A DNA stretch of 64,000 bases from Leptolyngbya ohadii IS1 (lineage in GTDB: Bacteria; Cyanobacteriota; Cyanobacteriia; Elainellales; Elainellaceae). The notes below the pieces were generated by a model. That model ran no database searches. It saw only the letters and a list, made by a program, of their open reading frames with translations, and was not told the DNA's origin. The stretch's first letter is position 1; each line of letters begins with the position of its first letter. Positions 17,682 through 25,407 of this stretch are shown here, in pieces. Made by a program: the position numbers and the translations under genes. The stretch lies in contig NZ_NKFP01000003.1 of the NCBI RefSeq assembly GCF_002215035.1, positions 74,437-138,436 on the forward strand, written 5' to 3'.

Positions 17682-18131
17682 ATGGTTCTTTCTCGTTCTG
17701 GACTAGCTGGACTCGCGTTGTTAGCGGGACTCCCTGCGGTTGCATTGCCTCCACCCAGGTTAGAAATCCCGATCGAGATTGCTCAGGAAGTGACACAAAA
17801 GGTTGGACAGGTAAATCCAAACCGACCAATTCGCATTGAAATTACCAATGCCGGGCAACTCGACCTTGAATTTGCACTAACTCAGCCCGTCTCTGCTCAA
17901 CGAAGGCTCCCAGCAGGTGGAGAAATTGCATTTGGCAGCACCAGCACCAGCTTTTTGCCGCCTCCGGTTTATTTAATGGCATACCCTGAAGAGTCCGAGA
18001 TTGCTGTGAATATGTATGTCCTTTCGACGGATAGAAATGTGGTTGAGGTCGTTGTGGGTCAGCAGGCGGGAATTTTGCCAGGAGGGAGAACGTTAACGAT
18101 CGACTCCGATGGTTCGGTCTATGTTTTTTAG
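17682..18131 (+). CDS. Small exported protein, function unknown
   Basis: 149 aa from ATG 17682. A TTG nine codons upstream is possible, but the ATG gives a cleaner signal peptide (MVLSRSGLAGLALLAGLP, cleavage near VALP). The mature protein is beta-rich with an Ig-like flavour (PIRIEITNAGQLDLEFAL, DRNVVEVVVGQQAG) and no Cys. I recognise no family. The gene is followed after 15 nt by the left end of an IS6-family remnant, so its downstream region has been remodelled. Confidence 0.6.
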   Translation: MVLSRSGLAGLALLAGLPAVALPPPRLEIPIEIAQEVTQKVGQVNPNRPIRIEITNAGQLDLEFALTQPVSAQRRLPAGGEIAFGSTSTSFLPPPVYLMAYPEESEIAVNMYVLSTDRNVVEVVVGQQAGILPGGRTLTIDSDGSVYVF

Positions 18132-18146
18132 TTCCTCCCTGCGATT

Positions 18147-18560
18147 GGTTGTGTCGCAAAAAGAGGTCAGTGGTATGGTAGGACAAGCCCAACTCCCCTG
18201 ACTTGCTCTCCAATGTCTACGTCCTCTCTGTTCAAATGGCGGCACCTTCTGCCCGAAATCATCCTGCTCAACGTGCGGAGGTACTGTCGCTACTCCCTGA
18301 GCAACCGCGATGTAGAGGAGATGATGCAGGAGCGAGACATGGGAGTAGACCACTCGACCCTCAACCGTTGGGTATTGAAGTATGCGCCAGACCTGGACAA
18401 ACGCATTCGACCTCACCTGAAGCCGACAAATGACTCGTGGCGAATCGATGAAACCTATATCAGCATCAAGGGTGTGTGGAAGTCTCTCTATCGCGCTGTC
18501 GATTCAGCAGGGAACACTTTGGACTTCATGGTGAGTGCCAAACGAGATGGCAAGGCAGCG
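18147..18560 (+). mobile_element. IS6-family insertion sequence remnant (left part only)
   Basis: The left end GGTTGTGTCGCAAAA (18147-18161) resembles the GGTTCTGTTGCAAA-type termini of IS6 elements, and the transposase begins about 65 bp later. The element breaks off near 18560, where the sequence switches to group II intron reverse-transcriptase code; no right end is present. Confidence 0.65.
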
Positions 18561-18593
18561 GCACGATTTAATCTTTCTAGCAATCCGGCTTAA
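18213..18593 (+). pseudogene. IS6-family transposase, C-terminally truncated
   Basis: 126 aa in the open frame, of which about the first 117 are IS6-type transposase (usual length about 230). The zinc-ribbon/helix-turn-helix-like N-terminus (FKWRHLLPEIILLNVRRYCR), the SNRDVEEMMQERD helix and the start of the catalytic core with the first Asp (WRIDETYI) are present. The second Asp and the Glu are missing. The last residues after KRDGKAAARF come from unrelated sequence in another frame of a group II intron ORF. The protein cannot be an active transposase. Confidence 0.85.
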
Positions 18594-18668
18594 ACCCAAA
18601 TTTGTCCTAGATGCAGATATTGCCCAATGTTTTGACAAAATCAATCATTCCAAACTGTACCTGAAAAC
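18561..18668 (+). pseudogene. Group II intron reverse transcriptase fragment
   Basis: In the frame beginning near 18563 the sequence reads KFVLDADIAQCFDKINH, which matches the reverse-transcriptase domain of group II intron proteins around the conserved D-x-x-x-C/A-F-D-x-I-x-H element. Only about 35 codons are left. The fragment is fused to the truncated IS6 transposase on the left and is cut by the IS5-family element at 18669. Together with the domain V/VI RNA at 19831-19905 it marks a decayed intron. Confidence 0.7.
18660..18668. repeat. Left target-site duplication of the IS5-family element (9 bp)
   Basis: CCTGAAAAC directly abuts the left inverted repeat and recurs exactly at 19731-19739 after the right inverted repeat. 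Confidence 0.9.
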
Positions 18669-19730
18669 GGCGTTGTTGCATGAAGAGGGGTTGCGGAGGG
18701 TAGGCACATGGTAAGTTTCAATTACCACACCAAAACAAGCCATGGAACCTCAATACCGCATCCGCAACTGGTCTGAGTATAACGCTGGACTCAAGCAGAG
18801 GGGAAGCCTCACCTTCTGGCTTGAAGAATCTGTCCTAGAGCAGTGGGTCATCGAAGAGTTGAGTGGCAAACCAGGCGCGTCTGTCTTCTACAGTGACCTT
18901 GCCATTCAAACAATGGCGACCGTTAAAGCCGTCTATCGTCTTGCTGGACGGCAGTGCCAAGGCTTTCTCGAATCGATTTTCCAGTTGATGGGAATCGACC
19001 TACCGGTGCCAGACCACAGCACCCTGTCTCGGCGACTGGGTCACTTATCCATTGAATTACCCGTTTTGCCGAAAGAAGGCGCTCGCCATGTCGTGGTGGA
19101 TTCAACGGGGGTGAAAGTGTATGGGGAAGGGGAATGGAAAACCCGTCAACACGGAGTGAGCAAGCGACGCACTTGGCGCAAGCTGCATCTAGGCGTGGAT
19201 GAAGCAACCGGTGAAATCTTGGCAGCAGTGGCGACCACCAATGATTTCCATGATGGAGAAGTGCTCAACGATGTACTGGAAGCCATTGATGAGCCGATAG
19301 AACAAGTCTCAACTGATGGGGCATATGACCATCGTCATTGCTATGACGAGATTGCCGCCCAAGGAGCCAAAGCGGTGATTCCGCCGCGCCAGGATGCGGT
19401 GATTTGGCAGCATGGCAATTGCAAGGGCAATCCGCATCCGCGTGACGAGAACCTGCGCCATATCCGCAAGCATGGACGCAAGCGTTGGAAACAGGATTCG
19501 GGCTATCATCGTCGCTCAATTGCAGAAACCACAATGTTTCGGCTGAAGACCATTTTGGGTGGTAATCTGAGTGCGCGTAAATTTGACAACCAGGCGGTGG
19601 AACTGTTCATCAAATGTGCTGCACTGAACCGTATGATCCAGATCGCCAAGCCCAATAGCTACAAAGTTGAAGCTTAATACCAGGAAGACCGTAAGGCAGG
19701 TCTCACCTTCTCTCATCATGCAACAAAGCC
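18669..19730 (+). mobile_element. Intact IS5-family (IS903-group-like) insertion sequence, 1062 bp
   Basis: The ends are imperfect inverted repeats: left GGCGTTGTTGCATGA, right (reverse complement) GGCTTTGTTGCATGA. A perfect 9-bp duplication, CCTGAAAAC, flanks both. Length, end sequence and 9-bp duplication all fit the IS903 subgroup. One full transposase gene occupies most of the element. It is inserted in a group II intron remnant. The perfect duplication suggests fairly recent transposition. Confidence 0.92.
18742..19677 (+). CDS. IS5-family DDE transposase
   Basis: 311 aa, full length for the family. It has the N-terminal IS5 region (WSEYNAGLKQRGSLTFWL), first catalytic Asp in HVVVDSTGVKVYG, second Asp in STDGAYDHRHCY and the C-terminal Y-R-R-S-I-A-E-T motif with the catalytic Glu (RRSIAETTMFRLK). 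No frameshift or stop interrupts it, so it could be active. Confidence 0.95.
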   Translation: MEPQYRIRNWSEYNAGLKQRGSLTFWLEESVLEQWVIEELSGKPGASVFYSDLAIQTMATVKAVYRLAGRQCQGFLESIFQLMGIDLPVPDHSTLSRRLGHLSIELPVLPKEGARHVVVDSTGVKVYGEGEWKTRQHGVSKRRTWRKLHLGVDEATGEILAAVATTNDFHDGEVLNDVLEAIDEPIEQVSTDGAYDHRHCYDEIAAQGAKAVIPPRQDAVIWQHGNCKGNPHPRDENLRHIRKHGRKRWKQDSGYHRRSIAETTMFRLKTILGGNLSARKFDNQAVELFIKCAALNRMIQIAKPNSYKVEA

Positions 19731-19739
19731 CCTGAAAAC
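19731..19739. repeat. Right target-site duplication of the IS5-family element
   Basis: CCTGAAAAC, identical to 18660-18668. When the IS and one copy are removed, the flanking open frame reads through for about 20 more codons. Confidence 0.9.
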
Positions 19740-19830
19740 ACTCAGGGACAAACAAATTAAGGACGTTCAATCCATCCTTAATTCTGAACATCCCTGGTGA
19801 GGTCTGTTTGCCAGCCACCCTTTCACTGAG

Positions 19831-19905
19831 GAGCCGGATAACCCGAAAGGGTTACGTCCGGTTCTGGGGCCGAGCAGGAGGGGCGACTCTCCTGCTTAGG
19901 TTAAC
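19831..19905 (+). ncRNA. Group II intron 3' end: domains V and VI
   Basis: 19831-19864 is a 34-nt hairpin, the canonical size of domain V. It has a lower helix GAGCCGGA paired with TCCGGTTC including the AGC catalytic triad, a two-nucleotide CG bulge, an upper helix TAACCC/GGGTTA, and a GAAA tetraloop. It is followed by a second hairpin (about 19870-19900, CCGAGCAGGAG with CTCCTGCTTAGG) that bulges out a single A near its base, as the branch-point A of domain VI does. The intron would end near 19905 (TTAAC). Domains I-III are not recognisable, so self-splicing is not expected; this is a remnant. Confidence 0.85.
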
Positions 19906-19927
19906 AAGTAGGATCACAGAAATAGGA

Positions 19928-19945
19928 CAAGTGCTGAACCACTTG
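19928..19945. terminator. Small hairpin between the intron remnant and the cyclase gene (weak terminator candidate)
   Basis: CAAGTG-CTGAAC-CACTTG is a perfect 6-bp stem located about 35 nt past the stop of the minus-strand cyclase gene. A second 6-bp stem (ATTACG...CGTAAT) lies beside it. There is no clear T-tract, so intrinsic termination is uncertain. Confidence 0.3.
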
Positions 19946-19980
19946 ATATTACGTTACCGTAAGCAGCGTAATGTCTAAAC

Positions 19981-21036
19981 CTATGGAGCTACCCTCCAGG
20001 TATTGCGTCCTTGTTGTTTTGCGCGATACAGTGCAGCATCTGTTGCAGCGAGCAATTCTTGACAAGAAGAATTGGATGTAGGAATTAAGCAAGCAATTCC
20101 TAAGCTCAAAGTGATGTGAGCGGCAATGACAGAACCTGTATGCGGAATTTGTAAGGATTCTAGAGTTGCTCGAATTGCCTCAACGATCGAAACTGCCCCA
20201 GCTAGATCGGTGTTGGGTAAGATGACGGCAAACTCTTCTCCTCCATATCGAGCAACTTTATCGGCAGAACGATTGACACATCCAGCAATTGCCTGTGCTA
20301 CCCGTTCTAAACAAACATCGCCTGCTGGGTGCCCGTAGAGATCGTTATATTGTTTGAAGTAATCAATGTCGCAGAGAATTAGTGATAGGGGTTGCTGTTC
20401 GCGTTTGAGCCGTTGCCATTCTTGCTGAAGCACTGCATCAAAACACCGACGGTTGGCAAGCTGAGTGAGGCTATCGGTGTTTGCCATGTGTTGTAACTGT
20501 AAATTTGCCTGTTGAAGCTTTGCTTCTAACTGTTCACGTTGTTTAATCTCTTGACGCAATTGATAATTTTGCAGGGCAAGTTGTTGCTGTTGTTGCTGGA
20601 GTTGCTGTTTTTGTTGCAAGATTGTAACTTGATGGCGAACCCGTGCTAATACTTCTTCAGCTTGAAAGGGTTTGGTGACATAATCTGCCCCTCCTACTTC
20701 AAAAGCCTGGATCTTGTCGTCTGTATCATTTGAGGCGCTTAAGAAAATAATGGGAACGTCGCAGGTGTTTGGGTTTGCTTTGATTCGTTCACAGACCTCA
20801 TAGCCATCCATTTCGGGCATCCGCACATCCAACAGTACTAGGTCAGGCTTAGCAATCTGGATGGTCTCTAATGCCATTTCGCCACTCGTCGCTTTTCTGA
20901 CTAAATACCCCGAATCACTCAACAGCAAAGCTAGCGATCGCACATTATCGAGGTGGTCGTCTACAATGAGCAGGGTAGCATGGTAGTGGATGTCTGGCGT
21001 ATCACCGATCTGTGTTGGCTTTTCAAGCATTATCAT
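19981..21036 (-). CDS. Response regulator diguanylate cyclase (REC - coiled coil - GGDEF)
   Basis: 351 aa. An N-terminal receiver (about 20-140: LLIVDDHLDN, LVLLDVRMPEMDGYE, YVTKPF) is followed by a Gln-rich coiled coil (about 140-180) and a GGDEF domain (about 185-350) with DSLTQLANRR, CDIDYFKQYND and the active signature GGEEF. The GGDEF family makes cyclic-di-GMP from two GTP. The RxxD inhibitory site is not obvious five residues before GGEEF. The start lies inside the end of the upstream hybrid kinase gene (14-nt overlap; an ATG six nt later is also possible), so the two are translationally coupled. The simplest model is that the kinase phosphorylates this receiver and so links its ligand to c-di-GMP. 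Confidence 0.95.
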   Translation of the reverse strand: MIMLEKPTQIGDTPDIHYHATLLIVDDHLDNVRSLALLLSDSGYLVRKATSGEMALETIQIAKPDLVLLDVRMPEMDGYEVCERIKANPNTCDVPIIFLSASNDTDDKIQAFEVGGADYVTKPFQAEEVLARVRHQVTILQQKQQLQQQQQQLALQNYQLRQEIKQREQLEAKLQQANLQLQHMANTDSLTQLANRRCFDAVLQQEWQRLKREQQPLSLILCDIDYFKQYNDLYGHPAGDVCLERVAQAIAGCVNRSADKVARYGGEEFAVILPNTDLAGAVSIVEAIRATLESLQIPHTGSVIAAHITLSLGIACLIPTSNSSCQELLAATDAALYRAKQQGRNTWRVAP

Positions 21037-24000
21037 TCGTAGTCCCTGCTGTCGTTAAAGCACCAATTTGCTTAAAGCTGTAGGTCTGTACCAGTTGCCG
21101 TAATCCCTTAATCAAAGAGGTTCGTTCAGCCGGAATTTGCTCAATCAAGTTTTCCACACGGCTATCGTCACAAAGCTGGGCGGCTTGACGGAGAGCGGCA
21201 ATCCAATGAGATGGCATACCTGACAGATCAGAAGGGTGCAGCACCATTGCAGCAGCATCTAACATTGGGTCGGATGTGTTGGTTTGCTCCACCATGCAAA
21301 GGTACTCTAATCCTAAATGTTCTGCCATTTTGCTAAACAGCACCTCCTCTTGAAAAGGCTTACTTAGATAATCATTACAGCCTGATGCAAGGGCTAGCGT
21401 GCGATCGCTTCTAGAAGCCTGAGCTGTCAGGGCAATAATGATAGGAGTTTGTCCATCAGGATTAGCACGAATTTGCTGAGTTGCTTCATAACCATTTAGC
21501 AGCGGCATTCGTATATCCATGTAGATGAGATGCGGTTGCCAGTGTTGCCATTGGCTGACGGCTTCCTGCCCATTTGCGGCTTCTCGGACTTCTAGCCCAA
21601 TTTGAGTTAATAATTTCACCAACAACTTGCGGTTTTCTGGTTGGTCATCTACGACCAGGATGCGATAGATCGGTTGGTTAGGAGCTAATCCAACTATCTG
21701 GTAGTTCGAGGCAATCATTGAAGTATTAGCCGATTGCGCTAAGTGAACTGGAAGTGTGAAAGCAAAGGTGCTACCCTGACCCGGTGTGCTTTGAACAGCA
21801 ATATCTCCGCCCATCAGTTGTACAAATTGATGGCTGATGGTTAGCCCTAAGCCAGTGCCATCGGGTGAAATTTTGCCATCTTGAGTTTGCACAAAAGCAC
21901 TGAAAATCGTTTCTAGCTCACCCGGATCGATGCCTATGCCAGTGTCGCTCACCTCAAAGGAGATGAAGGATTGAGTCAAAGCTGAGGATCGATCGCCAAC
22001 AGGCTCTATGGTTCGTACTTGCAAGGCGACTTCTCCTCGTTGGGTGAACTTAATTGCATTACCCAGTAAGTTGATCAAAACCTGCCGCAGCTTGTTGACA
22101 TCGATCGTTACATATTGGGGTAGGGTTGAGGCGAGTTCCAGACGGAGGTGCAAGCCTTTGGCTTCTGCACGTTGGCGAAACATCTGTTCTAGCGATCGCA
22201 ACAAATCAATGAAATCAACACTGTTTGCATCCAGAGTGATATGTCCGGCTTCAATTTTGGACAAATCTAAAACATCGTTAATCAAACGCAACAGATGATC
22301 TCCACTCCGACGAATAATTTGGAGATTCTCTCGTTGCTCCGAGTTCAAAGTTGGATCTCGATACATGACTTGAGCAAAGCCCAAAATCACATTGAGCGGA
22401 GTCCGCAATTCATGACTCATGTTTGCTAAGAAGATGCTTTTGGCTCGGTTGGCAGCTTCTGCGGCTTCCTTTGCCTGCTGTAACGCCTGTTCTGCCTGTT
22501 TCAGGGCTGTAACATTGGTTGTGGCTCCAATAATTCCTGTGACTTCCCCATCCATGTTAATTAACGGGCTAATCACGGTTTGATACCAGTGAGTTTCACC
22601 CGTACTACTCATAATGGCTTGTGAAAGATCAACATGAGGTTGTCGGGTTTGTATCACCTGTTGGTTAATAGACAGGAATTCTTCGAGTTGTTGATCTGAA
22701 AAGTTAGGATTAAAATCGGTTTCTCGCTTGCCAATCATGGCTTCAGTGGTTGTTCCATGAATGGTTGCGCTGGCTTGATTCACAACAAGGAGCCGTCCTT
22801 CTCGGTCTTTCACAAAAATGTTATTAGGAACGACATCAATGACCTGCCGCAGGAACGCTTGCTGAGTTTTCAGTTCTGCTTCGGCTCGTTCTCGTTCCCG
22901 CAGGGCAGCCTGGCGATCGCTGATATCACTAAAGGTGCAAATGACCTGCTGGACATTGCCGTTTTCATCAAGCCGGGGTTCTGCATCGACCAATAGCCAG
23001 ACGCGATCGTTTTGCTGAGGACGATTAACACCCATAATCACATTGCGAACAGAGCGACCTGTCATGATTGCTTGTACGGAAGGGTGGGCTTGCCCAGGAA
23101 ATGGAGAACCATCTTCGTGAATAACATTCCAGTCTGGATCAAACGAGGTTTTACCCAGCAGTTGTACTTCTGTGAGACCCAGCAGATCTAACGCTTTAGA
23201 ATTGCACAGCAGGATCTCAGCCTGAGTGCCATGCACCACAACCCCTACCTGTAAGTCTTCGATTAACGTCCGAAAACGGATTTCACTATCTCGCAAAGCT
23301 TGTTCCATCTGCTTGCGATCGGTAACATCTTTGTGCGTACCAATCATCCGTAATGGCTGCCCTTGTTGATTCCGTGTGACTACTTTGCCGTAGTCTGCAA
23401 TCCACTTCCACTCGCCTGATTGAGTTTGCATTCGATATTCACAGGCAAACTGTACAGATCGATTCTGTAAATGGGCATTGAGATCATTGAATACCCGATC
23501 GCGATCGTTCGGGTGGATTGACTCTTCCCACGATCTAACCGTCTCCGGTAATTCCTCATTCTCATAGCCCAAAATTTCTAGGTAGCGGCAGCTTCTATAG
23601 ACTTCTCCCGTGTCTATTTGCCAATCCCACAACCCCTCATTGGATGCTTCCAAGGCAAGCTGTAGTCGCTCCTGGCTCAGTCGTAATTCTGCTTCTGCCT
23701 GTTTACGCTTAGTGATATCTCTGGCAGCTGCATAAATGTAATTTCCTTTTGGAACCGATCGCCACTCTAGCCAAAGGTAGGAGCCATCTTGATGACGATA
23801 GCGATTGGTAAAGCTGAGAATGGGCTGCTGTTCAGACAGTTGAGCAATGGCTGTGAGGGTTGCCTCTAAATCTTCTGGATGCACAAAATCGAGGAATTGC
23901 CTCCCCTCCAGTTCTGGTAAACTGTAGCCGAGCGTCCCCTCCCATTCTGGATTAAGCCGGAGAAAGTATCCTTCTGTGTTCGCAATGCACAATAAGTCAA

Positions 24001-25219
24001 TCGTGCTGGAGAAGAATGCTTCCAGTTCCTCGGTTTTTCGCTGTAAAGCAGCTTCAGTTTGTTTCAGTGTGGTGATGTCTGTTGCAACACCCAGCACATA
24101 TCGCGCTTGTCCATCGGCTGAGACGATCGGTTGTTTGGTCGATTGAAAACAGCGAACCGTTCCAGCTGAAGTAGTGACGGTTTCTTCGATACTCAGCAAC
24201 GGCTGTAGCGTTTGCATCACCTGGCGATCTGCTTGTACATACGCTTCAGCTTCAGATGGGTTGAGACTAAAATCAGCATCCGTTTTGTCAATCAAATCTT
24301 CAATTGTGGTGCCATAAATTTCGGCAACTGCTTGATTCACTAGCGTGAATTTGCCCTCCCAATCTTTCACAAAAATTAGATTTGGGTTAATGTCAATCAC
24401 CTGCCGCAGAAATTGCTGCTGTTCTTGCAGCTTCGTCTCGGCTTGCTTGCGGTCGGTGATGTCGCGCAGAAATGCAGTGAAAATCTTTTCGCCTGCCACT
24501 TCTAGCTTTGAAATTGAAGCCTCGGCTGGAAACTCGGTGCCATCTTTGCGACGAGCAAAAATTTCACTGCGCTCTCCCATGCGCCGGGTACTCCCGTTTC
24601 GTTCCTTGAAATTGCTGATGTGCTGATGGTGTGGCGCTATAAATCTCTGAGGTAGCAGCAGATCGAGCGGCTGCCCTAAAGCTTCGTTTGCCGTATAGCC
24701 AAATACTTTTTCGGCTGCCTGGTTAAACAGGGTAATGCGTTGATGGGCATCGATCGAAATAATGGCATCACTGGCAATATCTAAAATGCCTGAAAACCGT
24801 GCTTCGGAAAGCTGCAATTCTACATTTAACCGCTGCAACTCAGCAGGGTTGGGAAGGGCAAGCAGCTTAGGAACCAGGGGGATCAGTTCAATCGCTGTGA
24901 ACACCGAAATCAACGCTGTGATCGCCTTTATACCGCCAGAAAGCCAGTAGGTTGGATACCAGAGTGTCCAGATTTCGAGCAGATGGGTGGTTCCACAAGA
25001 AATGATGAATGCTCCAAACAGCAAAAATATCCATTTGAATGGAAGATCTTGACGCTGGCGAACGAAATAGAATAGGGCGATCGGGATCGAGTAGTAAGCA
25101 AGGGCAATCAGGGTATCAGCCGTGATATGTAACCCTACCAACCCTGTTTTCCAGAGGTAGCAGTGCCCGTGAGGAACAAACGGACCGACACTAAAAATAG
25201 CTCTGAGAGAATTTAACAT
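21023..25219 (-). CDS. Ethylene-receptor-type hybrid histidine kinase (EBD - 6 PAS - HisKA - HATPase - REC)
   Basis: 1398 aa. Residues 25-115 form three hydrophobic helices matching the ethylene-binding domain of plant ETR1 and cyanobacterial Etr1. The diagnostic residues D35, Y42, C75 and H79 have the same spacing as ETR1 D25, Y32, C65 and H69 (the last two hold copper). Six PAS domains follow (about 135-255, 268-385, 392-510, 515-640, 645-775, 785-905); PAS2 and PAS6 are near-duplicates (FLRQVIDINPN / FLRQVIDVVPN). Then come HisKA with H936 (MSHELRTPL), a HATPase domain (about 1040-1165) and a C-terminal receiver (about 1190-1310, D1235). It likely senses ethylene or another small ligand through copper and signals through the receiver and the overlapping cyclase gene. 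Confidence 0.93.
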   Translation of the reverse strand: MLNSLRAIFSVGPFVPHGHCYLWKTGLVGLHITADTLIALAYYSIPIALFYFVRQRQDLPFKWIFLLFGAFIISCGTTHLLEIWTLWYPTYWLSGGIKAITALISVFTAIELIPLVPKLLALPNPAELQRLNVELQLSEARFSGILDIASDAIISIDAHQRITLFNQAAEKVFGYTANEALGQPLDLLLPQRFIAPHHQHISNFKERNGSTRRMGERSEIFARRKDGTEFPAEASISKLEVAGEKIFTAFLRDITDRKQAETKLQEQQQFLRQVIDINPNLIFVKDWEGKFTLVNQAVAEIYGTTIEDLIDKTDADFSLNPSEAEAYVQADRQVMQTLQPLLSIEETVTTSAGTVRCFQSTKQPIVSADGQARYVLGVATDITTLKQTEAALQRKTEELEAFFSSTIDLLCIANTEGYFLRLNPEWEGTLGYSLPELEGRQFLDFVHPEDLEATLTAIAQLSEQQPILSFTNRYRHQDGSYLWLEWRSVPKGNYIYAAARDITKRKQAEAELRLSQERLQLALEASNEGLWDWQIDTGEVYRSCRYLEILGYENEELPETVRSWEESIHPNDRDRVFNDLNAHLQNRSVQFACEYRMQTQSGEWKWIADYGKVVTRNQQGQPLRMIGTHKDVTDRKQMEQALRDSEIRFRTLIEDLQVGVVVHGTQAEILLCNSKALDLLGLTEVQLLGKTSFDPDWNVIHEDGSPFPGQAHPSVQAIMTGRSVRNVIMGVNRPQQNDRVWLLVDAEPRLDENGNVQQVICTFSDISDRQAALRERERAEAELKTQQAFLRQVIDVVPNNIFVKDREGRLLVVNQASATIHGTTTEAMIGKRETDFNPNFSDQQLEEFLSINQQVIQTRQPHVDLSQAIMSSTGETHWYQTVISPLINMDGEVTGIIGATTNVTALKQAEQALQQAKEAAEAANRAKSIFLANMSHELRTPLNVILGFAQVMYRDPTLNSEQRENLQIIRRSGDHLLRLINDVLDLSKIEAGHITLDANSVDFIDLLRSLEQMFRQRAEAKGLHLRLELASTLPQYVTIDVNKLRQVLINLLGNAIKFTQRGEVALQVRTIEPVGDRSSALTQSFISFEVSDTGIGIDPGELETIFSAFVQTQDGKISPDGTGLGLTISHQFVQLMGGDIAVQSTPGQGSTFAFTLPVHLAQSANTSMIASNYQIVGLAPNQPIYRILVVDDQPENRKLLVKLLTQIGLEVREAANGQEAVSQWQHWQPHLIYMDIRMPLLNGYEATQQIRANPDGQTPIIIALTAQASRSDRTLALASGCNDYLSKPFQEEVLFSKMAEHLGLEYLCMVEQTNTSDPMLDAAAMVLHPSDLSGMPSHWIAALRQAAQLCDDSRVENLIEQIPAERTSLIKGLRQLVQTYSFKQIGALTTAGTTNDNA

Positions 25220-25350
25220 CCGGTTGTTTGTGTAAATAACAAGCTCGCTTCAAACCTTTTACCTCAAGTATTCCCATACCTAGTTTACTGATCTTGCTTT
25301 GAAGGAGTGTAATTAAGGCTGATGAGCCGTTCTGGTAAACCCCTTGAAGC

Positions 25351-25407
25351 TTGACCCTGCTAGTCATTGAGGATGAGCAGGACACCAGAGAGTTATTGTC
25401 AATTGTG
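25351..25407 (+). pseudogene. Response-regulator receiver fragment, cut off after about 19 codons
   Basis: From the TTG at 25351 the frame reads TLLVIEDEQDTRELLS, a typical start of a receiver domain with its acidic pair. It is then cut by the IS256/IS1182 block at 25408. No continuation was found on the far side (after 28572). An in-frame stop lies just upstream, so this is a bare 5' remnant of a lost regulator gene. Confidence 0.55.
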
